This document shows positions 6,479 to 13,217 of a stretch of 15,314 nucleotides of DNA, piece after piece. How positions within the stretch are numbered: position 1 is the first letter of the stretch; each line of letters starts with the position of its first letter. Source of the stretch: Promethearchaeota archaeon (GTDB taxonomy: Archaea > Asgardarchaeota > Lokiarchaeia > Sigynarchaeales > SOKP01); the NCBI GenBank assembly GCA_016839655.1, contig JAEOTW010000295.1, forward strand, positions 1 through 15,314. Reading direction: 5' to 3'. Position numbers and translations under genes: made by a program. Under the pieces are notes generated by a model. It worked only from the letters and a program-made list of their open reading frames with translations. It had not been told where the DNA came from and searched no databases.

Positions 6479-7205
6479 ATTTCAATGAGTTTTCAATTAC
6501 TTTAGATTGATAATAGATTAATCCATCAAGGAATTGAGTTTGTGTCTTTTTTTTTAATTCAGCAATAGGCATCCAAACTAAGTCATTATTCCATTCATCC
6601 TTATCCGCTGGAATAGAATCATAAGGCTTAAAATTGTAAGAATTATGTGTTCTTATCTTAATTAAAAATGTAACTGAAATTCCATTCCAACCTTCTAATA
6701 TTGCATTGAGAAACATATTTTTTTGGAATGGTAAGGATACTTCTTCATTAAGTTCTCTTATAAAAGCTTGATTTGGTGATTTATTTAAGTCTTCAATTTC
6801 TAATATTCCTCCTGGAACAGTCATCGCTCCTGGGAAATATGAGAGATTCAAAGCACGTTCACCAACTAAAAAATAATTTTTATCTGGGGAGAATATAAGA
6901 TATTGAGTTCCAAGTACTCCAATTCCTTTCTGTACTCTAATCTTATTTTTTTCCATAAACGTAATAGTAGAAAACCTTATACAACTAGTATTTAGATAAA
7001 GATTTTTATCCTTGAAATGAAAACTATTTAAAAATACTAATTTTCCATCATAATCTTTGGGATTTTCTCTAATGTGGGTCTCCCAACAGGATTGTATTTT
7101 AGAATCGTATTTAGGTGGTAGTTGAATTTCGTATAACTTTTTTTTATTCCATGCAATAAAATCTAATGGAAGTTCCCCCTCCCAGAGGACATTAATATTT
7201 TCCAT
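6477..7205 (-). CDS. Nudix-domain hydrolase with a longer Nudix box
   Basis: This 242-residue protein hydrolyses, by family, a nucleoside diphosphate linked to another group. The Nudix box is visible as G132-x5-E138 (PGGILEIE), then R150-E151-L-x-E154-E155 (FIRELNEEVSL). Between E138 and R150 there are 11 residues rather than the canonical 7, and the final Gly of the box is Ser (S157). Longer Nudix boxes of the E-x-SP-x-x-AxxRE type occur in known subgroups, so the catalytic glutamates are intact and activity is likely. The first 90 residues form a beta-rich N-terminal domain of unknown role. Substrate cannot be predicted. It is the last gene of an apparent srp19-hypA-nudix operon, 32 bases after hypA. 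Confidence 0.85.
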   Translation of the reverse strand: MENINVLWEGELPLDFIAWNKKKLYEIQLPPKYDSKIQSCWETHIRENPKDYDGKLVFLNSFHFKDKNLYLNTSCIRFSTITFMEKNKIRVQKGIGVLGTQYLIFSPDKNYFLVGERALNLSYFPGAMTVPGGILEIEDLNKSPNQAFIRELNEEVSLPFQKNMFLNAILEGWNGISVTFLIKIRTHNSYNFKPYDSIPADKDEWNNDLVWMPIAELKKKTQTQFLDGLIYYQSKVIENSLK

Positions 7206-7237
7206 AATAACTATAAATATACTAATCTTTATTATAG

Positions 7238-7609
7238 CTACTCTTGAATTTTGATATTTTTTACGTTTGCTTTTTTACCTTCAATAATCTCCGTATTATT
7301 ACTTTCACAATGAGAGCATTTAAATAATTGTAGCCCGGTAAGTTCTGATTCTCGAGTTAAATTTACTTCTGAGATTTGATTACAATCTCGACATTTAATT
7401 TTGCCAGGAGTTATTTTAATATTTAGTTTAGCGCCTTCTGCTATTGATCCTTTAGTCGCCATTTCAAAAGAACGTTGAAGTAGTTCTGGAACTATAAGAG
7501 TCAATTCTCCAATTTCTAATATTACTTCAGTTATTTTTTTAGCATTATATTTAATGGCAGTAGCTTCAGCTACTTTAAAAATATTATAAGCAAAGGCAAA
7601 TTCATGCAT
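7238..7609 (-). CDS. hypA: Hydrogenase nickel-insertion protein HypA
   Basis: HypA delivers nickel to the large subunit of [NiFe] hydrogenase together with HypB. The 123-residue protein starts with MHE, whose His2 and main-chain atoms bind nickel, and contains the zinc site of two CxxC pairs (C73-x2-C76 and C98-x2-C101). The conserved segments EIGELTLIVPELLQRSFEMATKGS and EGAKLNIKITPGKIKCRDC match the family. Its presence implies that the cell matures a [NiFe] hydrogenase or another nickel enzyme, but no other hyp or hydrogenase genes are in the window. It sits between srp19 (10 bases upstream) and the Nudix gene, most likely in one transcript. This split from other hyp genes is unremarkable for archaea. 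Confidence 0.94.
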   Translation of the reverse strand: MHEFAFAYNIFKVAEATAIKYNAKKITEVILEIGELTLIVPELLQRSFEMATKGSIAEGAKLNIKITPGKIKCRDCNQISEVNLTRESELTGLQLFKCSHCESNNTEIIEGKKANVKNIKIQE

Positions 7610-7619
7610 AATAAGAATT

Positions 7620-7916
7620 CTATGTTTTTGATTGTATTTTTCTTATTTCTTTAGCAACTTCTAGCAATATCTTATTTTTTTTCTTCCCTTTCGCATCTAA
7701 TACTACTCTTCCAGGATCTTCCCACCAGGTTCTTGGGTATTTATAGCTTCTTTCAATTTCAGCATGATAGCCTAAATTTTTAGCAGCTTTTACAATCTCT
7801 TCGAGGTTTACTTTATCTATAGCGAATTTCTTTGGAAGTCTCCTACCATTACTCCGACTTCTTTTAGCATCAAAGTACTGTGGCCAAAAAATCAAATAAG
7901 GTTTTCTAGTTCTCAT
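7620..7916 (-). CDS. srp19: Signal recognition particle 19 kDa protein SRP19
   Basis: SRP19 binds the 7S RNA helices 6 and 8 and prepares the particle for SRP54 binding. The 98-residue product has the family landmarks: KPYLIFWPQYFDAKRSRSNG with the basic RRLPKKFAI loop, the helix LEEIVKAAKNLGYHAEIERS, and YPRTWWEDPGRVVLD. The length is normal for archaeal SRP19 (90-100). I chose ATG at 7916. The frame stays open upstream to a TTG at 8015, but those 33 codons are A/T-driven hydrophobic sequence absent from the family and probably contain the promoter. It is the first gene of the apparent srp19-hypA-nudix operon, with only 10 bases to hypA. Confidence 0.95.
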   Translation of the reverse strand: MRTRKPYLIFWPQYFDAKRSRSNGRRLPKKFAIDKVNLEEIVKAAKNLGYHAEIERSYKYPRTWWEDPGRVVLDAKGKKKNKILLEVAKEIRKIQSKT

Positions 7917-8044
7917 TAGGTCAATAAATAAATAAGTTTTTGATGAGAATAATAAGAAATAAAACTTTTTAAGCAATTTAAAAATTATTGGTATAATTTT
8001 TAAGAATAGGTTCAAAAAAGATTTAATTACCAGTTTTCACTATT

Positions 8045-8064
8045 CTTCACATACTAAAAATAGC
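8045..8064 (+). promoter_or_regulatory. Possible tRNA-Pro promoter
   Basis: The A-rich stretch ACTAAAAATAG (8053-8063) lies about 15-25 bases before the mature tRNA 5' end, where a TATA element for a short-leader tRNA transcript could lie. The match to an archaeal TATA box is loose. Confidence 0.25.
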
Positions 8065-8076
8065 CCCTTTTTAAGT

Positions 8077-8150
8077 GGGAGGGTAGTCTAGACTGGTATG
8101 ATACTTGGCTGGGGGCCAAGTGGTCGGGGGTTCAAATCCCTCCTCTCCCA
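8077..8150 (+). tRNA. tRNA-Pro (anticodon GGG)
   Basis: The cloverleaf folds completely by eye. Acceptor GGGAGGG (8077-8083) pairs with CTCTCCC (8143-8149), and A8150 is the discriminator. The anticodon stem CTTGG/CCAAG (8104-8108, 8116-8120) closes the loop CTGGGGG, with anticodon GGG at 8111-8113, reading CCC and CCU. The T arm is GGGGG-TTCAAAT-CCCTC (8126-8142). The D arm has GG at 8095-8096 and an unpaired U13/U22, a feature also seen in other archaeal and eukaryotic tRNA-Pro as I recall them. There is no intron at the anticodon loop, and the 3' CCA is not encoded. Confidence 0.98.
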
Positions 8151-8301
8151 TCTATATATTTAAGAAAACTAATATAAAGAGCCCAAGGAATAAATGTAAA
8201 TTACTTTTTCTTGAGTATCTAAATACTTTTTATTATGGATTATTATATTTTCTCAAAAGTAAAAAAAAAAAAAAATATAGAGGTTATTAAAAATCATAGA
8301 A
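8151..8301. other. A/T-rich gap after tRNA-Pro
   Basis: No gene is supported. An open frame crosses it but begins inside the tRNA and reads through the A16 run. Short T tracts at 8226-8231 may end the tRNA transcript. Confidence 0.3.
8260..8275. repeat. A16 homopolymer
   Basis: Sixteen consecutive A residues lie in the non-coding stretch between tRNA-Pro and the small gene at 8302. The run is the longest in the window and prone to length error. It lies outside every gene called here. As T16 on the minus strand it could end leftward transcripts, but no minus-strand gene ends just upstream of it. Confidence 0.7.
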
Positions 8302-8502
8302 TTGGAAGATATTCAGGATTATGATTGGGCAAATGATTGGAGTACAATTGTTGAATTATTTGATATGGCTAACAGATTGAAAGAGTTATTTGGCCGTTTA
8401 GATGTCACCTATCTTCGTGAAGTAGAACAGCGAATTTTAAGCTTAAATCTTGAGAAGTACATATGTTCTCTACAAAACTACATCATAGAAAAATATTCTT
8501 AA
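8302..8502 (+). CDS. Small acidic helical protein, hypothetical
   Basis: A 66-codon frame starts at TTG 8302; no ATG or GTG lies between it and the in-frame stop at 8278. The product (MEDIQDYDWANDWSTIVELF and on) is rich in charged and amphipathic helix-forming residues, has two likely helices (about 15-32 and 38-63), and ends within the usual composition of a real protein rather than A/T-driven translation. No family is recognised and there is no metal or membrane motif. The gene precedes the small membrane protein gene at 8636 by 133 bases on the same strand. Evidence that it is a gene is only its codon-like composition. Confidence 0.45.
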   Translation: MEDIQDYDWANDWSTIVELFDMANRLKELFGRLDVTYLREVEQRILSLNLEKYICSLQNYIIEKYS

Positions 8503-8635
8503 AGTTCATCTTAAATCAAATAAGAAACATATTCTTTAGTATATTAATGGAATCGTAATTATATTGTTAAACTTTATAAGTACAACAAGTCTATTTTTTG
8601 ATAAAAATACATAAAAAAATAATGGTGAAATAAAA

Positions 8636-8938
8636 GTGCCATGGAGTAAGTTACAAGAATCAGACACATCTATGCGAATTGTTGCAATAGCTGGAGGAAT
8701 CATTGCCCTAATTGAATCATTACTACATTTAATAGGAATTCTCGAATTTTGGAGTTTTGGATGGGTTATAGAGTTGATCGCTATTATTCTCGCAATTATT
8801 CCCATTTTGTTAGGAATGAGGCCAATTCATTATACCCCCACATTCCTAGGTGTTATTGGTCTATTACTAATAATATTTTCAGTCTTCATCGGTGGGATAG
8901 TGGTGCTTCTCGCAGCAACTATTGGAGCTATCACTTAA
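8636..8938 (+). CDS. Small membrane protein with three hydrophobic segments
   Basis: The 100-residue product starts at GTG 8636; an alternative ATG corresponds to residue 13. Three hydrophobic segments are visible (about 14-38, 43-60 and 69-98), separated by short polar loops (LEFWSFGW, GMRPIHYTPT), so it should be an integral membrane protein of three or four passes. No catalytic or transport motif is recognised. Glycine-rich helix faces (AGGIIALIE, GVIGLLLIIF, IGGIVVLLAATIGAI) suggest tight helix packing. A strong T12 terminator follows, which supports it being a real transcribed gene. The function is unknown. Confidence 0.6.
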   Translation: MPWSKLQESDTSMRIVAIAGGIIALIESLLHLIGILEFWSFGWVIELIAIILAIIPILLGMRPIHYTPTFLGVIGLLLIIFSVFIGGIVVLLAATIGAIT

Positions 8939-8954
8939 AACTTTAACATTTTTC

Positions 8955-8966
8955 TTTTTTTTTTTT
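8955..8966 (+). terminator. T12 terminator after the small membrane protein gene
   Basis: A run of 12 T, preceded by another T5 tract at 8949-8953, lies 17 bases after the stop codon at 8938. This is the clearest plus-strand oligo-T archaeal terminator in the window. Confidence 0.65.
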
Positions 8967-9005
8967 ATTACATTAGAAATTATTTTTTATATTCAAGTAT
9001 GGTCC

Positions 9006-9866
9006 TTAACTTAAAGCTAGTGATAAAACTAAAGCTCCATAGAATTCTGAGTAATCTCCTACTCTAGAAGTATCAATGATAGGTTTATCAACCCCCATAT
9101 AAATAGCACCATAAGCTTTACCACCTCCTAAATGAACTAATGTACGGTAAATCAAATTCCCAGAAATACCATCAGGTGCAATAATAAGGTTTGATTTATT
9201 TTCAAGAGCATTTTCAATTAAGATTTCATCATGGGAAATCATTAAACCTGGATATTTATTTCTTAATAATTCAACGGTTTTATTTGCATCCTTTATTGTT
9301 TGGCTAACCCTGGCATCTCTTCCGATATCACCTAATCTGCCTCCACTCAAGATGCTAATTTTAGGAATAATCTCAATTTCTCGAAATTCTTTAAGAGCAT
9401 ATTCAATAAAGGTGATTTTATTTTCTAAATCATTACATTCATCAATTCCAACAGGTCCGTAGAAAAACTGAGTCTCTTTAACAGTTTCCAATATTGCTAG
9501 TCTATTAGTTTCTCCAAAATCTAGAGTTTGCTTAATATTTTTTAGAAATACGCTTGAGCTTAATGAGCCCCTAATAATTGCTTGAATTGAGTTTTGCTTT
9601 AATGATTCTATAATATATCTTTCAGGATCTTGACATTCAATAAACTTTACTTTTGAAGTTATTTTATTTTGCAAAATTTGCTGAATATATTTATTCAAAC
9701 TTTCTTTTGCTCCAAAAAGGGAAATTGTTGATTTAAAATTTTTCAAAAAATCTAAACAAGCTGTTATTATTTGTTGATTATGGAATGTAAAATCCCCAAT
9801 TCCTATTCCAATGTTAATTGGTCGTTTATTTTTTGCCTTTGATTCATATTTTTGTAATATTTTCAT
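9006..9866 (-). CDS. mtxX: MtxX / methanogenesis marker protein 4 homologue (PTA-fold)
   Basis: The 286-residue protein matches the MtxX / methanogenesis marker 4 family, which has the phosphotransacetylase-like alpha/beta fold. Recognisable blocks are NIGIGIGD near the N-terminus, LSGGRLGDIGRD (173-184), SHDEILIENAL, LIIAPDGISGNLIYRTL and IDTSRVGDYSEF near the end. The family was defined as a marker common to methanogens; the older label 'methyltransferase-related MtxX' has weak support and its reaction is, to my knowledge, not established. I chose ATG at 9866; an in-frame TTG at 9872 would add two residues. The upstream CPBP protease gene ends 17 bases before it, so they are probably one transcript. 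No methanogenesis enzyme lies in this window. Confidence 0.85.
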   Translation of the reverse strand: MKILQKYESKAKNKRPINIGIGIGDFTFHNQQIITACLDFLKNFKSTISLFGAKESLNKYIQQILQNKITSKVKFIECQDPERYIIESLKQNSIQAIIRGSLSSSVFLKNIKQTLDFGETNRLAILETVKETQFFYGPVGIDECNDLENKITFIEYALKEFREIEIIPKISILSGGRLGDIGRDARVSQTIKDANKTVELLRNKYPGLMISHDEILIENALENKSNLIIAPDGISGNLIYRTLVHLGGGKAYGAIYMGVDKPIIDTSRVGDYSEFYGALVLSLALS

Positions 9867-9883
9867 ATCCAACGGCTTAAGTT

Positions 9884-11020
9884 TTATATAGCATAAAGAA
9901 AAATATATGCCAATATTATTGTTAGAGCATCGTAGACGCCATGGGTTACAATAACAGCTATCAAATTCTCATTCCTCCAATGATAAATAATTCCTAAAAA
10001 TAATGATATTAGAAAATAAGGGATAAAGGATAGAAGAAACGAGATAAGAATTAAAACAGGTGAATCAATAAATAGAAGTACTATTCCTAATACATGAATC
10101 ATTGCAAAAATGAATGCTGTTAACAAAATACCCCCTTTATTTCCTAAACTCCGGGTTAATCCTTTTTGCATAAAACCTCTAAATAATATTTCTTCAGAAG
10201 TTCCTATTATTAATATCATTACTAAAGATAAGAGAACTAAGCTGAGAATATCACCTTCTATGAGGAGTATACCAGCATCACCAGCACCACTATTTACATC
10301 CTGTATAATTTCAATTCCAAAAAAAAATTCAATTGATATCTCAGTTAAAAAAGAAATTCCATAAACTAAAAAATATCCAGCGACAGCAAATCCTAGACCT
10401 ATTAATATCTCTTTGACTAATCCTTTCCTATCCAATCCTTTTGATGTAAAACCTAGTAATCCCAATCTATTTTTTAAAGAAGGATTTCTGAGATATTTCC
10501 CTACAAATAATACTGGAAATAAAACAAAGATTAATTCAAAAAAGGAACTAATGACAATAAAATATGGATTTACGACAAATTCAAACAATGCCTCTAAATC
10601 AGAAGAAAAGAAAATCATTACAACAAGAATTCCTGCAGTAGCAAAATTCATTGCCATAAAAGCACCAAGGGATATTCCTATAGAAGGCCCTGTGCCCCAT
10701 AATTCATGATCTTTTGTATTAATAATCTCATCATCCTCAATTTTTAGAGGATCATAAGAGATTAGAGGAATATCCTGTTGAGGGTAATTTTTTGGTTGAA
10801 TATAAGGATTATTTGCATCAGTTGGTTTTAATTGTTTATGTTCTTTAATGTATTTAAGATCTGTTCCACATTTAAAGCAAAATTTAAGTTTCTGAATTTT
10901 TGGTATTTTATTACCACAAATAGGGCAAAAAGACCAAGAACTTTCATTGTATTCTTTTGTATTATTAGAATTAGAACTGTCTTGTTCGTTTTCAGAGTCT
11001 TTTATTTCTTTATCGTTCAT
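9884..11020 (-). CDS. CPBP-family intramembrane protease with N-terminal zinc ribbon
   Basis: The 378-residue membrane protein has the three CPBP (CAAX protease and bacteriocin-processing) motifs: E276-E277-x3-R281 in SEEILFRGF, F-x3-H309 in FAMIH, and H360-x3-D364 in HGVYD. These residues form the intramembrane active site of Rce1-like proteases. The cytoplasmic N-terminus carries a zinc ribbon (C32-x2-C35 and C48-x2-C51, FCPICGNK and FCFKCGTD) followed by a Pro/Asn-rich linker to about residue 105. About eight hydrophobic segments follow. The start is ATG at 11020; an in-frame TTG at 11026 is possible. It is the first gene of a likely two-gene transcript with mtxX. The substrate is unknown. 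Zinc-ribbon fusions of this kind are common in archaea. Confidence 0.9.
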   Translation of the reverse strand: MNDKEIKDSENEQDSSNSNNTKEYNESSWSFCPICGNKIPKIQKLKFCFKCGTDLKYIKEHKQLKPTDANNPYIQPKNYPQQDIPLISYDPLKIEDDEIINTKDHELWGTGPSIGISLGAFMAMNFATAGILVVMIFFSSDLEALFEFVVNPYFIVISSFFELIFVLFPVLFVGKYLRNPSLKNRLGLLGFTSKGLDRKGLVKEILIGLGFAVAGYFLVYGISFLTEISIEFFFGIEIIQDVNSGAGDAGILLIEGDILSLVLLSLVMILIIGTSEEILFRGFMQKGLTRSLGNKGGILLTAFIFAMIHVLGIVLLFIDSPVLILISFLLSFIPYFLISLFLGIIYHWRNENLIAVIVTHGVYDALTIILAYIFLYAI

Positions 11021-11105
11021 TATCAATTTAGTGTAAGATAATTATTTACTAAAAGCTTTATGGTTCAATTCAAAAATTGTTAGAATAAGTTATTAATTTC
11101 GATTT
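11021..11105. other. Short A/T-rich gap between CPBP and large scaffold-like gene
   Basis: This stretch carries the likely promoter of the CPBP-mtxX pair and the 3' end of the 637-residue gene's transcript. No motif beyond general A/T richness is clear. Confidence 0.25.
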
Positions 11106-13019
11106 TTAAATTCCAATTCTCATAAATCTATTAATTCTATTTAGTTCAATATCAACTTGTAAAAATCCTGACTTGGTTAATTGATATTGGTTGTAATTAG
11201 CAAGTTCATCATGCCTTTCGACTTCTAATTCAAGTTTTATTGATGGCATCCAAAATGTTTTATTAATATGCTGGTACTCAACCATTACCATAAATAGAAA
11301 TTTGCCAATTTTCTTCGGAATGATTTTAGTTTTGATCTTTGAAACTTCTTTAGATTTTAATCGTTTAATGCTGGTAAATTCTAATTTAGATTCAAAAGAA
11401 TCAGACATAAAGAAATAAATTTTTATATCTTTAATATCACTCAAATTAGGATTCTCAATTGAAACTGTGATAATTTCTGGGTGATTTAACTTAAGTTTTT
11501 TATTATGAACTTTAAGATCTATAAAAAGAGGGTATGGTAAAAGTTTTTCATCCAAATTATAACTCAATTTAATGAGTTTTTGTAGATTCGGTTTTACATT
11601 TAAACTGAATTGATTTTTTTGTTCTTCTAAAGAAAGAAATTTTTTACTTCTTGTCTCTTCAAACCACTGAAACAAATAATTAATATATTTTAGAATATAA
11701 TTATCGAATTCAGAATGTTTGGTTGATATTAATGAAATTAATTTCTTGTAATATTCTGCCTCGAGATCTCGAAGTAAAGGTTTCTCGAAAAGATCCTTAA
11801 TAAAATTTTTTAAGAGTTCGTCTAATTGGATTAAATCACTATATTCAATTTCAAATTTATCAATTACTTTTTCATTTAATTTATCCTCTTGTAATAAATC
11901 ACTTAGAGAATTCAAAAGCTCAACAGCTTCAGAGTTATAACCCTCAAAAGCTTTTAATATCATAACTTCTAATAGAGTATTAAATTTTTGAACATTTTTA
12001 TTTTTATAATTGATAAATTCTGTACGATAAGATTCTAGATACTTGACTAATTTTCCAGAATGGAGTTTTAAAAGGCTTCTTTGATATCTTTGGTATCTTT
12101 CAGAAACCGTCTCAATCCAATTTCGAACACTATTAAGTTTCTCCATATCTGCATCATTATCAAATATTAGATTTTCTTCCAAATTGTCTGTCGATAGTAA
12201 TGGACAATCGATTTTTACTTTCTCTAAAACTACACTTGTTTCTCGTTCTAGTTGATATATATTTTCAATTTGATCAAATAAATTATATTTTCGAAATTCT
12301 TCTACTTTAATTTTTATTAACCTATCAAGTAAATCTTCTAGTTTATCAGAATAAAATTTTGGATTATTATTTAAGATACGTCTTAGTATTGCGGTAAATT
12401 CAGAAAGAATAACATAAATTTCTTTATTCTTATAAATATTAGATTTTATATTCTCAAGTTTACTAATATTACAGAAATCTACAATATTTTGGTAGTTGTT
12501 CTCAGCAAGTTTATAATATTTCTCACAATTCTCAACAGATAATGAATTTTTAGCTAAATAGCTATAATATAATGCTATTAATGATTTATTGATAATAAAG
12601 GAAAAATCTTTAAACTCTTTATACTTCTTTATATCTTTCTCATCATCTATCTTAGGTAAAATGATTTCCTCAATAATTATACCAAAATTACCTGCAGTAC
12701 GAATAGTATGGAATAATTTTAATGGATCAATATTTATCTTATCTAATTTAGTAATTATTAAATGTCTATATTCATCAAAATCAGTTTTAAGATTATAGTA
12801 AAACTTTTCAATGAGAGATTTTCTTCTCTCGAGTTCTGAAGCCTTAGCTTTTTTGTCTGACCTGTATAATGTAAGATTTAAAATTTCGCCGAGATAATAT
12901 TTGAAAGAGTAAATTGATTCCATATAAAGCGTTTTTGCTCCACAATAAGGGCACTGGGCAACAGATCCTTTCACAATCGCCAATCCGGAACCACATTTCT
13001 TACAGGGTAGATATCTCAT
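11106..13019 (-). CDS. Large zinc-ribbon / alpha-helical / beta-sandwich protein, unassigned
   Basis: I do not recognise a named family. The 637-residue product opens with a zinc ribbon (C6-x2-C9 and C23-x2-C26; PCKKCGSGLAIV, QCPYCGAKT). Residues about 35-485 are almost wholly helical, with repeated Leu/Ile/Lys/Glu patterns and predicted coiled-coil or solenoid character (for example SERYQRYQRSLLKLHSGKLV and EAEYYKKLISLIS). Residues about 495-603 look like a beta-sandwich with immunoglobulin- or appendage-like strands (EIITVSIENPNLSDIKDIKI, KFLFMVMVEYQHINKTFWM). No signal peptide or membrane helix is present. The layout is reminiscent of scaffold or coat-adaptor proteins, but that is only an impression. 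Lysine and asparagine content agrees with its neighbours, so no sign of transfer is seen. It is probably transcribed alone, 198 bases after gltX. Confidence 0.62.
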   Translation of the reverse strand: MRYLPCKKCGSGLAIVKGSVAQCPYCGAKTLYMESIYSFKYYLGEILNLTLYRSDKKAKASELERRKSLIEKFYYNLKTDFDEYRHLIITKLDKINIDPLKLFHTIRTAGNFGIIIEEIILPKIDDEKDIKKYKEFKDFSFIINKSLIALYYSYLAKNSLSVENCEKYYKLAENNYQNIVDFCNISKLENIKSNIYKNKEIYVILSEFTAILRRILNNNPKFYSDKLEDLLDRLIKIKVEEFRKYNLFDQIENIYQLERETSVVLEKVKIDCPLLSTDNLEENLIFDNDADMEKLNSVRNWIETVSERYQRYQRSLLKLHSGKLVKYLESYRTEFINYKNKNVQKFNTLLEVMILKAFEGYNSEAVELLNSLSDLLQEDKLNEKVIDKFEIEYSDLIQLDELLKNFIKDLFEKPLLRDLEAEYYKKLISLISTKHSEFDNYILKYINYLFQWFEETRSKKFLSLEEQKNQFSLNVKPNLQKLIKLSYNLDEKLLPYPLFIDLKVHNKKLKLNHPEIITVSIENPNLSDIKDIKIYFFMSDSFESKLEFTSIKRLKSKEVSKIKTKIIPKKIGKFLFMVMVEYQHINKTFWMPSIKLELEVERHDELANYNQYQLTKSGFLQVDIELNRINRFMRIGI

Positions 13020-13217
13020 GAAAAATATTATCCCAATTAAAATTAATTTTTAATTCTTCTATTCAGAGTTACAAATTGCTAATTATTTATTAAAGTTTTA
13101 TCCTCTAAGTCTATAATTACATAATATCTTGATGTGTTTTTATAGAAATTATTTGTCCACAAATTTAGATAAATAATTTAATAAAATAATGTGTTGCTTT
13201 ATAATTTACATGAGAAT
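13020..13217. other. 198-base non-coding gap between gltX and the scaffold-like gene
   Basis: No gene is seen on either strand. It must hold the 3' end of the gltX transcript and the promoter of the 637-residue gene. TATA-like tracts are frequent (for example around 13080-13100), and no repeat or RNA structure stands out. Confidence 0.3.

Noticed and set aside
7917..8015. 33-codon N-terminal extension of SRP19 from a TTG
   Set aside because: The family begins at MRTRKPYLIFWPQ; the extension is A/T-driven hydrophobic sequence lying where the promoter should be.
8105..8290. Open frame of 61 codons starting inside the tRNA
   Set aside because: It begins in the anticodon stem of tRNA-Pro and its end is translated A/T-rich and poly-A sequence (KSKKKKKY); not a gene.
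8536..8946. Frames overlapping the small membrane protein gene on both strands
   Set aside because: The GTG-started frame at 8636 gives clean hydrophobic helices and ends just before a T12 terminator; the overlapping frames give no coherent protein.
10110..11041. Three plus-strand open frames opposite the CPBP gene
   Set aside because: The minus-strand CPBP protease has all catalytic motifs; the opposite frames are mirror translations of membrane helices and the zinc-ribbon region.
12589..12798. Plus-strand frame of 69 codons within the 637-residue gene
   Set aside because: Antisense shadow of a helical coding region; no start signal or conserved pattern.
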